From positions 1,076 to 12,234 of the forward strand of contig DKOG01000259.1 of assembly GCA_002469915.1 (NCBI GenBank): 11,159 nt of DNA, in the 5' to 3' direction. Of the stretch, positions 1 through 6,634 are shown piece after piece (positions within the stretch are counted from its first letter, which is position 1; each line of letters starts with the position of its first letter). The translations under genes and the position numbers were made by a program. Below the pieces are notes generated by a model. That model made no database searches. It saw nothing but the letters and a program-made list of their open reading frames with translations, and was not told where the DNA came from. The DNA comes from Bacteroidetes bacterium UBA7368 (GTDB lineage: Bacteria; Bacteroidota; Rhodothermia; Rhodothermales; UBA10348).

Positions 1-582
1 GATGAAACTCGTGGATTCAAATTCATCTCATACGCAGTATGGTGGATTCGTCAGGCTATTCTGCAGGCGCTTGCCGAGCAGAGTCGCGTAGTTCGTCTGC
101 CGCTGAATAGAATTGGTACCATTTCCAAAATTAGGAAAACCAGTGCCCGTCTTGCGCAGACGCACGAGCGCCAGCCAAACATTGAAGAGTTGGCGGTTGA
201 GCTCGAAGTAGATGTTGAAAAAGTGCGCGAAGCCATGCAGCACACCGGTCGCCATTTGTCAATGGATGCACCGTTCAACGAAGATGATGACAACAGTCTG
301 CTGGATGTTCTTCCTGACGATGAAGACACCAAGCCAGATGACACGCTCATGGACGAGTCGCTCAAGATTGATATTGAGCGCGCATTGAGCTTGCTGCACC
401 CACGTGAAGCTGAAATCACTCGCTTGTACTTCGGTATTGGTCGTGAGCACCCTCTAACACTGGAAGAAATCGGACAGCGTTTCGGTCTCACCCGTGAGCG
501 CGTGCGTCAGATCAAGGAAAAGGCCCTTCGCAAGCTGCGTCAGAAGCACCGTCGCGAAGAGCTGCAGATGCACATCGGCTAG
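1..582 (+). CDS. rpoD: Primary RNA polymerase sigma factor RpoD/SigA, 3' part (5' truncated by window edge)
   Basis: This is the housekeeping sigma factor that directs core RNA polymerase to most promoters. The frame is open from base 1, so the start lies outside the window; 193 residues are visible. The visible part begins in region 2.3-2.4 ([15 protein letters not shown], the -10 recognition and melting helix). It continues through region 3 (about residues 40-90) and ends with the region 4.2 helix-turn-helix [20 protein letters not shown], which reads the -35/-33 element. An acidic stretch ([22 protein letters not shown]) lies between regions 3 and 4, as usual in group 1 sigmas. The wording resembles Bacteroidota-type primary sigmas, whose promoters are TAnnTTTG with an upstream TTG. 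The ATG at 190 is internal and not the start. The family assignment is certain; group 1 rather than group 2 is very likely. Confidence 0.96.
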   Translation, partial: DETRGFKFISYAVWWIRQAILQALAEQSRVVRLPLNRIGTISKIRKTSARLAQTHERQPNIEELAVELEVDVEKVREAMQHTGRHLSMDAPFNEDDDNSLLDVLPDDEDTKPDDTLMDESLKIDIERALSLLHPREAEITRLYFGIGREHPLTLEEIGQRFGLTRERVRQIKEKALRKLRQKHRREELQMHIG

Positions 583-666
583 TCAGAAAGTCTTTAAAAG
601 TCAGCAATATTTTGGTCGTTGGATCCGTGTAAAATAGCACGAAGCTCCACTATACGGCTTAATTGT

Positions 667-912
667 ATGCGCCGACTATTTATTGTTTTTGCCGCTGTTT
701 TCTGTTTTGTCCCTATCGTTAATGCCCATGATAGTGAGCTGCGTGCAGGTAAGTCTGTTTCCGGCACTCTGTCATCGGAAGACTACTTCACCTCAACGGG
801 AGGTCCGGTATCCTTTGAAAGGGATAAAAACGGTCAAGTATGTCTTCTTTTTCGTGAATCCGTACGTGAATGGACAAAAACCACCCTTTCGGGTCGGGTA
901 TATCGAGATTGA
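667..912 (+). CDS. Possible small exported protein, perhaps frameshifted
   Basis: I do not recognise this protein. From the ATG at 667 the first 20 or so residues look like a Sec signal peptide (MRRLFIVFAAVFCFVPIVNA followed by HDSE, with plausible cleavage after VNA). The mature part starts LRAGKSVSGTLSSEDYFTSTGG, faintly like the opening of secreted beta-sandwich (pre-peptidase-like) domains; that resemblance is only impressionistic. The frame ends at 912, giving 81 residues. Beyond about 830 the next frame over (codons in register with 827, open to 982) reads YVFFFVNPYVNGQKPPFRVG, which looks more protein-like than the tail in this frame. Removing one A from the A5 run at 826-830 would join the two, and the joined frame would end at 982, overlapping the ATG at 975. 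The ATG at 619 in this frame is also possible, but it would bury the signal peptide. Existence is moderate at best. Confidence 0.4.
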   Translation: MRRLFIVFAAVFCFVPIVNAHDSELRAGKSVSGTLSSEDYFTSTGGPVSFERDKNGQVCLLFRESVREWTKTTLSGRVYRD

Positions 913-974
913 GCGATCTCAAGCACAGTGCCTTTGCGAGATTCAGAGTTATATCTTTCTACAATCCGTACTTT

Positions 975-1331
975 ATGGTTGAAGCCAAAATCCCACATGT
1001 CATGTCTTGGATAAAAAACGCTCTGATTGATCTCGCAATAACTGCTGTAATCGCTGTATATGCCTTCAATGGGGCCACATGGGGATGGTGGGTAATCGCG
1101 ATATATACACCACTCATGGTATTGCTTAAGGTGTTTGCTTTGTCTGGAGCGGCGTCAGCAGTACAGCGGAAAGCAGACGAGGTACCCTTGTGGTTTTATC
1201 ATCTGCTCTTCGCTGCAAACGTTATTCTGTTGTTTGTCGCGGACTTCAATTATGCTGCCTTCGGATGGGTTGCCATTTGGCTGCTCTCTGTCCTTGCAGA
1301 ATCTCGATCTCGGCCGAAAAAAGGCTCTTGA
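975..1331 (+). CDS. Small integral membrane protein of unknown function
   Basis: A 118-residue hydrophobic protein of no family I recognise. Three to four membrane segments can be seen: about residues 15-32 (ALIDLAITAVIAVYAF), 34-55 (WGWWVIAIYTPLMVLLKVFAL), 74-90 (LWFYHLLFAANVILLFV) and 92-106 (FNYAAFGWVAIWLLSVL). A polar loop follows the second segment (AVQRKADEV), and the basic C-terminal tail (SRSRPKKGS) suggests a cytoplasmic end. The frame is open from about 870, but the residues before the ATG at 975 do not look like part of the protein. 975 is therefore preferred; the ATG at 1002 (MSWIKNAL) is an alternative. It ends 20 bp before the NFACT gene and may be co-transcribed with it. Confidence 0.75.
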   Translation: MVEAKIPHVMSWIKNALIDLAITAVIAVYAFNGATWGWWVIAIYTPLMVLLKVFALSGAASAVQRKADEVPLWFYHLLFAANVILLFVADFNYAAFGWVAIWLLSVLAESRSRPKKGS

Positions 1332-1351
1332 ACCCTTTCGAGTAACGCGAA

Positions 1352-2932
1352 TTGCTTACGAACTATTACACGCTTCGCGCTCTTGTCTGGGAATGGAACC
1401 CTCGATTAGCGGGGGCCCGTATCTTAGATGGCTATTCTCAACATCGTGGTAGCCTCATTCTTGTATTTGAAGATGTACAAGGCGGCCAATGGTCGCTTAA
1501 TACGTCTGTACAGGCTCCAAACATGCATATATTTATGTATGCAGGAGCCAATCGTTCTCGAAAGAATGTAGTGGATGTGTTTCCCGAGTTAAGAAATGAG
1601 ACCGTTGAACGTCTTCGGATTGCAAACCGGGATAGACAGATCACGTTGCAGTTGACCAATGGTTCATGTCTTCACTTTTTTGTTTACGGACCTAAAGCCA
1701 ATGTCTATTTAGATCACGAAGGTATCACCTCGTTCAGGGGTGATTTTACAACCCTTCCTGCCTTGCGTTCAGTGGTTGACGTGCCTTCTGCAGAGGCTGT
1801 TGAGTCTGTTCTGGCTAGTGGAAAAATGCTGCGCTCTGTGTTGCCGCTATTTCCAAAAAAACTGATTGAGGAAGTTTGGTATCGAGCAGGTGGAATACAA
1901 GATCCGACTACCATCACATCCGTAATCGGGGAAATGGAGGACGACCTTCAAAACCCCTCTCCACGTATTTACTGGGATGAAGAAAGAAAGCCGTTACTAT
2001 CTATGATTCGGCTGGGACATATCGCTGCGGAAGGGGAGAAAATGAGCAGCACGGACGAAGCCGTTCGCGTTGTCGCTCGCCGCCGGCTCGCTCTCCACCG
2101 ATTCTCAGGGACCTACGACCCATTGATCCGGCTGCTAAAAAAGAGGGTGGTTCAATCAGAAAATGGACTTTCAAGAGTAGAGGAAGAGCTTTCGAAACCG
2201 GGTCGAGCGGATAAACACGAGCATTTTGGCCATCTTTTAATGGCGCAAGCACATACCCTGAAGGCTGGGTCCGATGAGGTGCGAGTGGCCGATATCCTCG
2301 GTGATGGCGCAGAGGTCACTATTGTATTGGATCCTCGCTTGAACGCCATTGAAAATGCCCAGGCATACTACGGTAAGGCCAAACGCTCAAGAGAGGCCCG
2401 CAAAAAGTCCATGGAACGCATTCAAGGCTTGAAGCGCACCGCTCAAAACACTCAGTCCCTTTATGAGCAAGCGCTCAACCTTCAGACCGTGGAAGAAGTC
2501 AAAACATTTCAAATGAAAAACGAAGGTCATCTTAAAGCATTGATGGCGGCCCCTGAAGATCCAGACGCCATTCCTTATCGACGGTTTGTGTTGGATGCTG
2601 GATATGAGGTGTGGGTGGGGCGCAATGCGAAGCAGAACGATCAGCTTACGATGCATGATGCACGCAAATATGATTTATGGCTCCATGCTCGGGGCGTTGC
2701 AGGCTCACACACCGTGTTGCGACTTCGGGGACGGACAGACTCTCCTCCAAAACAGATTATCGAACAGGCTGCATCTATTGCTGCCTGGTATAGTAAAGCG
2801 CGAACGAGTGGGTTAGCTCCTGTAATCGTAGTCGAACGAAAGTATGTACGTAAACCACGTAAAGCCCTACCCGGAACTGTTGTTGTAGAGCGCGAAAAGG
2901 TAATTCTGGTAGAGCCTGGACTGCCTGAATAA
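1352..2932 (+). CDS. rqcH: NFACT-family ribosome quality-control protein (RqcH/Rqc2-like)
   Basis: Members of this family bind 50S subunits carrying a stalled peptidyl-tRNA and, in bacteria such as Bacillus, recruit alanyl-tRNA to add C-terminal alanine tails that mark the peptide for degradation. At 526 residues it is slightly shorter than the roughly 570 of the Bacillus protein. The NFACT-N domain occupies about residues 1-200 (MLTNYYTLRALVWEW at the start). It contains the Asp-Arg pair at D94-R95, which matches the residues needed for tRNA recruitment in RqcH/Rqc2. A helical, probably coiled-coil middle follows at about 230-400 (LDPRLNAIENAQAYYGKAKR). The C-terminal NFACT-R (DUF814) domain spans about 408-500 (VWVGRNAKQND, then DLWLHARGVAGSHTVLRLRG). 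The start is the TTG at 1352: the next in-frame ATG (residue 58) would delete conserved sequence. No clear Shine-Dalgarno is seen. Its stop directly abuts that of the convergent nirK. The family is certain; actual tailing activity is inferred. Confidence 0.93.
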   Translation: MLTNYYTLRALVWEWNPRLAGARILDGYSQHRGSLILVFEDVQGGQWSLNTSVQAPNMHIFMYAGANRSRKNVVDVFPELRNETVERLRIANRDRQITLQLTNGSCLHFFVYGPKANVYLDHEGITSFRGDFTTLPALRSVVDVPSAEAVESVLASGKMLRSVLPLFPKKLIEEVWYRAGGIQDPTTITSVIGEMEDDLQNPSPRIYWDEERKPLLSMIRLGHIAAEGEKMSSTDEAVRVVARRRLALHRFSGTYDPLIRLLKKRVVQSENGLSRVEEELSKPGRADKHEHFGHLLMAQAHTLKAGSDEVRVADILGDGAEVTIVLDPRLNAIENAQAYYGKAKRSREARKKSMERIQGLKRTAQNTQSLYEQALNLQTVEEVKTFQMKNEGHLKALMAAPEDPDAIPYRRFVLDAGYEVWVGRNAKQNDQLTMHDARKYDLWLHARGVAGSHTVLRLRGRTDSPPKQIIEQAASIAAWYSKARTSGLAPVIVVERKYVRKPRKALPGTVVVEREKVILVEPGLPE

Positions 2933-3931
2933 TTAGAGGGTGTCGTTGAGTATATCGAGTTGGGCAGGTCCTGAAACCTCAAGCATTCCCATCGCTCCTT
3001 TATTTATGGCGCGGAAGATGGAGTGATCAACGAGCATATAGGTGCCGGGCACTTCTACTTTCATTTCAATTATAGCGGCGCCTCCAGCTGGAATAAGCGT
3101 GGTCTGTATGTGCTCATGCGTCGGGAAAGGGCCTCCTTCACCATATACCACATCAAACATTTCTCCCATCACGTGAAAAGAGGAGATCAGGCCGGGGCCC
3201 GCATTTCCCACATAAAGGCGTACCGTTTCACCAACGCGAGCCTGTAAGGCATTTTCATTAATCAGGGATCCGAATCGTCCATTGAACACGACATAGGCAG
3301 GTTCTTCATCTAGAGCTGCCTGATAATCGAAGAGCTGCATACCCGGTTGTCCAAATGCTCCTCGAGTATATAATTCACCCTGTATGACATAGAATTCTTT
3401 GTCGACGGCAGGAAGTCCATCAACGGGTTCGATCAAGATCAGACCATACATTCCATTAGCAATGTGTACACCCACCGGTGCCGTAGCACAATGATATACG
3501 TACAAACCGGGATGAAGGGCGGCGAATGTGAAACGAGTGGGATTCACCTGGCTTTGTAGCCGTGACCATTGCTCCACCACCTGGGCCCGTAACGGCATGC
3601 AAGTCAATATTGTGACTGACGAAACTCTCCGGATGATTGCTCAGATTCAACGTTACTTCGTCACCAACTCTGACGCGTATGAATGGACCAGGGACGCTTC
3701 CGTTAAAGGTCCAAAATCTGTAGTCCATTCCATCAGCAAGTTGTCCTACCTTTTCAACTGCGTTCAGATTTACCTCGACGTGTGCCTTGTGCCGGCGAGT
3801 AATCGTTGCAGGCACCTTAGGGGCAACAGTTAATTCGGCCGTCTCACTAGATTTAAACGCTGGTTTATAGCATCGCAGCTGGTGAGGGTGATTATACAAG
3901 CAGTTGCGAAGAACCATAGAGAAATGCGCAT
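2933..3931 (-). pseudogene. nirK: Copper nitrite reductase, class II (AniA-like) lipoprotein, interrupted by two frame changes
   Basis: Copper nitrite reductase reduces nitrite to nitric oxide in denitrification, here probably as an envelope-anchored lipoprotein. Three reading-frame pieces are needed. From the ATG at 3931 comes a lipoprotein signal, MRISLWFFATACIITLTSC, whose frame stops at 3830-3832. The body from about 3857 to 3533 is in the frame shifted by -1 (FWTFNGSVPGPFIRVRVGD, then [14 protein letters not shown]). The rest, to 2933, returns to the first frame ([20 protein letters not shown] to LNDTL). The shifts cancel, giving about 332 residues. Type 1 copper ligands (first His of HNIDLHA, Cys of YHCA, His of VGVH, Met of ANGM), type 2 ligands (second His of HNIDLHA, His of YHCA, His of LVDHSIF) and the catalytic Asp (HNID) and His (SSFHVMGE) are all present. 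The second lesion looks like one extra base in the AAA at 3531-3533. It may be a recent pseudogene or a sequencing artefact; the identity is secure. Confidence 0.88.
3851..3857 (-). other. nirK: In-phase -1 slippery heptamer at the first nirK frame change
   Basis: Read on the minus strand this is T TTA AAT, with codons TTA and AAT in the frame of the lipoprotein signal peptide. This fits the X XXY YYZ pattern. A -1 slip here re-pairs the tRNAs on TTT and AAA and continues as TCT AGT GAG, exactly the frame encoding the nitrite reductase body. The heptamer and its phase are directly visible. That it is used for frameshifting is speculative, because a second, opposite shift near 3531 would still be needed, and no obvious stimulatory hairpin or upstream Shine-Dalgarno was seen. 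Confidence 0.4.
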
Positions 3932-4172
3932 GCCATCAAAAATTTAGGGTTTTCCTTTATAGATTCGTTCGGGGTGATTTAATATGAGACAGATTTGTCT
4001 TGAATAGGTTAAAGGTTGTTACTTTACCACTTTTTGAGAGTCTGAGTGTAGCCGGCTCAATGGAATGCTTTATTTGCATGTGACCTCTTCAGAGTAACTT
4101 TGCGTCAACATCACAGAAACGCATGTTGTAATTTGGCGCGCTTCATCGCACACTTGATTTTATCTGACTACT
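3932..4172. promoter_or_regulatory. Divergent nirK-uppP intergenic region
   Basis: These 241 bp separate the divergent nirK and uppP starts and should hold promoters for both. I see no convincing TAnnTTTG/TTG pair at proper spacing on either strand. TAATTTGG at 4129-4136 is a 7 of 8 match to the -7 consensus facing uppP, but no well-spaced -33 element goes with it. No tRNA-like or ORF-like structure was found. A short perfect inverted repeat (separate entry) lies about 55 bp upstream of the nirK start. No clear FNR/NNR box (TTGAT-N4-ATCAA) is present. Confidence 0.4.
3987..4000. repeat. Short perfect inverted repeat, possible operator
   Basis: AGACA-GATT-TGTCT is a perfect 5-bp inverted repeat with a 4-bp spacer, about 55 bp upstream of the nirK ATG at 3931. 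Its position suits a transcription-factor site for nirK, but symmetry this short can arise by chance and the motif matches no operator I know. Confidence 0.25.
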
Positions 4173-4985
4173 ATGAACTGGTGGGAATCTGTCATATTGG
4201 GTCTGGTACAGGGACTCACTGAGTTTTTGCCAGTCTCTTCGTCTGGTCACCTGGTATTAGGACAGCATTTGCTCGGTCTCGAAACGGCTGCCGGCGATGT
4301 ACTTTTCGAGGTGCTGGTCCATTTTGGAACGATTATGAGTGTGTTTTGGGTCTACCGAGAACGGATCCAATCATTGACGATTGGTTTTTGCAGACGGGCC
4401 GTTCGCGTGAGCGAGTTGGGACAATCCTATAAAACGGATGAACACTTCCGTATGGGTGTTCAAATTCTAATTACCATGATTCCCACATTCACGGTATATG
4501 CCATTTGGGGATCAGAGATTGAGGCGGCATTTGGCTCTCCCAAACTAGCTTCCGGTATGCTTTTAGTAACGGGAGTGTTGCTTCTTCTAACTCGGTTGCG
4601 TCGAGCACCTTCTGGTCAGATTACGGCCCCCAAGAGCTTTTTGATTGGATTGGCTCAATCCGCAGCCATGATTCCTGGCATATCTAGATCTGGAGCAACA
4701 ATTTGTACCGCTTTGTATCAAAATGTTGAGCCCTCGAAAGCGGCAGACTTTTCTTTTCTCATGTTGCTACCCGTAGTGATTGGAGCCACCATATTCAAGA
4801 TTGGCGAAGCGCTAGGACAGGCTGCAGTAGCAGATTGGGGGGTTCTTTTGCTTGGTACGTTGGTCGCTTTTATTTCCGGTATCGTAGCGATCCGTTTGGT
4901 ATTGGACGTGGTTCGACGTGGCCGATTGCAGTATTTCGCGATATACTGCTTTATCGCAGGAGGACTCGGTTTAATCCTTATTTGA
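4173..4985 (+). CDS. uppP: Undecaprenyl-diphosphate phosphatase UppP (BacA family)
   Basis: An integral membrane phosphatase that removes one phosphate from undecaprenyl diphosphate, regenerating the lipid carrier used for peptidoglycan and other envelope polymers; overproduction gives bacitracin tolerance. The 270 residues match the family length. The first signature is at residues 10-26 (GLVQGLTEFLPVSSSGH), with the conserved Glu17, Ser22-24 and His26. The second is at 168-176 (PGISRSGAT) with the catalytic Arg172. About seven to eight hydrophobic segments are visible, including 44-60, 96-112, 127-140, 186-205, 215-235 and 250-270. The ATG at 4173 puts MNWWESVILGLVQG at the N-terminus, as expected. 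It stands alone, divergent from nirK and 143 bp from the next gene. Confidence 0.97.
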   Translation: MNWWESVILGLVQGLTEFLPVSSSGHLVLGQHLLGLETAAGDVLFEVLVHFGTIMSVFWVYRERIQSLTIGFCRRAVRVSELGQSYKTDEHFRMGVQILITMIPTFTVYAIWGSEIEAAFGSPKLASGMLLVTGVLLLLTRLRRAPSGQITAPKSFLIGLAQSAAMIPGISRSGATICTALYQNVEPSKAADFSFLMLLPVVIGATIFKIGEALGQAAVADWGVLLLGTLVAFISGIVAIRLVLDVVRRGRLQYFAIYCFIAGGLGLILI

Positions 4986-5041
4986 GTCCGTTTTTCTCTG
5001 TCTCAGATTGATAAATAGTTCTTAAGGTTGAGCGTGATTGC

Positions 5042-5057
5042 CCGATAAAGAGATCGG
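5042..5057 (+). repeat. Small hairpin in the leader of the response-regulator gene
   Basis: CCGAT-AAAGAG-ATCGG forms a perfect 5-bp stem with a 6-base loop, about 70 bp before the ATG at 5129. A second small stem, CGCA-TCG-TGCG, follows at 5066-5076. There is no T-tract, so neither looks like a uppP terminator. They may be leader structure or chance. The rest of 4986-5128 holds nothing recognisable; I saw no sigma-54 (GG-N10-GC) promoter. Confidence 0.2.
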
Positions 5058-5128
5058 AAGCGCCTCGCATCGTGCGGACGTGTTTCCACTGTTTACCGAC
5101 CTCAAGCTGAAAACCACGGACCAACGGA

Positions 5129-6625
5129 ATGAAGTATCGCATCTACGTCGTCGACGACGATCGGCATTATGCGCGCATGCTAAGCTATCGCCTTGACAAG
5201 AATGCGAATTATCACGTGAAGGTCTTTCATAGTGGTGAGGAAGTACTCAAGGCGTTAGGTGATAAACCAGATCTGCTCTTGCTAGACATTATGATGCCTG
5301 GCATAGACGGAATAGAGGTTCTGAGACAGGTAAATACTCGGTACCCAGAAATTCCAGTGATTATGGTGTCTGCTCAGGGTGTTATTGATACGGCCGTCGA
5401 AGCCATGAAGATTGGCGCATACGACTACATTACCAAAGGGCAAGATGATCTGGTTAAGCTAGATTCCATTGTGCGCAATGTCCTAGAAAAAGTATCGCTT
5501 GAAAGGGAAGTCGAAAGTCTACGAACGGAAGTCAGCGAGAAGTATCAAGTTTCTGGCATGATTGGTGATTCACCGGCCATGAATAACGTGTATCGCATGA
5601 TCCAGAAAGCGACTCGGGGCGATCTGACCGTAGCTATTCAGGGCGAAAGTGGAACGGGTAAAGAATTAGTGGCCAAGGCCATACACTATGCATCGGGTCG
5701 TAAGCGCGGTCCTTTCGTTATTGTGAATTGTGCTGCCATTCCTCGCGACCTTATGGAAAGCGAGTTTTTTGGTCACGAGAAAGGATCTTTTACAGGTGCG
5801 CATGCACGCAAAATTGGAAAATTTGAACAGGCCGACGGCGGTACCATTTTCCTTGACGAGATCGGTGAGTTGGATCTGGACTTGCAGGCCAAGTTGCTTC
5901 GTGCCCTGCAAGAGGGTGAGTTAACTCGTGTTGGCGGAAGTGATACGATCGAATTTAATGCTAGGGTTATTAGTGCCACGAACAAAGACGTGGTAACTAT
6001 GATTAGGTCTGGGAATTTCCGAGAGGATCTGTATTACAGACTCTTTCAATTCCCTGTCCCATTGCCTCCTCTTCGCGAACGTGAACAGGACGTCCTACTA
6101 CTCACCAACTACATATTTAGAGAGTATATCAAGGCGCATCAGGAGTTCAAGGGTAAGAAAATTTCTTTGGCTGCTCACCGAGCTATTGCTAATCATACTT
6201 GGCCAGGAAATGTCCGTGAGTTGAAAAGTGCCGTTGAGCGAGCGATTCTGATGAGTGATTCTCAGGAGATCAGTGTTGCTGATCTGATGATCACAGATAT
6301 CAATACCATTTCACCTTGGGCGGATCGTATGACATTGGCCGAAGCGGCCGAACGGAGTTTCACTGCGCCAGTTTCGAGTGGGTCGCAACTTGAATCCCCA
6401 TCTATCAGTACACCTCTCTCCGATCAGTCCGATGACAACCCTGTCATGCTGGAAGTCGGAGCAGATGGAAACGATGGAATCGTCTCTCTTGAAGAGTTGA
6501 AGCATCGCGCCGTTGAACGTTCGTATCGCCTTTGTGATGGAAACGTAGATCGAGCCGCGGTTCAACTCGGAATTGGACGCGCCACCATGTATCGTCTGCT
6601 TAAGAAGTACGATATCATGGAGTAG
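5129..6625 (+). CDS. Sigma-54-dependent response regulator (NtrC family: REC-AAA+-Fis HTH)
   Basis: A 498-residue two-component response regulator that, when phosphorylated, would remodel sigma-54 RNA polymerase at distant enhancers. The receiver domain (about 1-120) has the acidic pocket D9-D11, phospho-acceptor D53 (LLLLDIMMPG), S81 and K103; the Lys is followed by Gly (TKG) instead of the common Pro. The AAA+ domain (about 143-375) has Walker A GESGTGKE at 172-179, the sigma-54 contact loop GSFTGA at 219-224 (Ser replaces Ala of the usual GAFTGA) and Walker B TIFLDE at 239-244. A Ser-rich acidic linker (about 400-450) leads to a C-terminal Fis-type helix-turn-helix (AAVQLGIGRATMYRLLKKYD). 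No histidine kinase is encoded in the window, so the partner is unknown. It ends 9 bp before the EcsC gene, suggesting co-transcription. The family is certain, the target genes unknown. Confidence 0.95.
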   Translation: MKYRIYVVDDDRHYARMLSYRLDKNANYHVKVFHSGEEVLKALGDKPDLLLLDIMMPGIDGIEVLRQVNTRYPEIPVIMVSAQGVIDTAVEAMKIGAYDYITKGQDDLVKLDSIVRNVLEKVSLEREVESLRTEVSEKYQVSGMIGDSPAMNNVYRMIQKATRGDLTVAIQGESGTGKELVAKAIHYASGRKRGPFVIVNCAAIPRDLMESEFFGHEKGSFTGAHARKIGKFEQADGGTIFLDEIGELDLDLQAKLLRALQEGELTRVGGSDTIEFNARVISATNKDVVTMIRSGNFREDLYYRLFQFPVPLPPLREREQDVLLLTNYIFREYIKAHQEFKGKKISLAAHRAIANHTWPGNVRELKSAVERAILMSDSQEISVADLMITDINTISPWADRMTLAEAAERSFTAPVSSGSQLESPSISTPLSDQSDDNPVMLEVGADGNDGIVSLEELKHRAVERSYRLCDGNVDRAAVQLGIGRATMYRLLKKYDIME

Positions 6626-6634
6626 ACGCTCAGC

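Noticed and set aside
51..491. Long minus-strand open frame opposite rpoD
   Set aside because: It is antisense to clearly conserved sigma factor sequence and its Ser/Arg-rich translation resembles no family.
952..959. Bacteroidota-type promoter (TATCTTTC with TTG at 934-936)
   Set aside because: The last consensus base is wrong and the 15-base spacing is shorter than expected, so it cannot be supported.
870..974. Upstream extension of the small membrane protein
   Set aside because: The ATG at 870 gives an unremarkable leader overlapping the preceding small ORF; the ATG at 975 fits a compact membrane protein better.
2641..2982. Minus-strand open frame across the NFACT 3' end and nirK stop
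   Set aside because: It is the antisense shadow of the conserved NFACT-R domain with no recognisable product.
4133..4150. Sigma-54-like promoter (TGGCGC ... TCGCA) before uppP
   Set aside because: The GG and GC dinucleotides are separated by 11 bases instead of the required 10, so it is a near miss.
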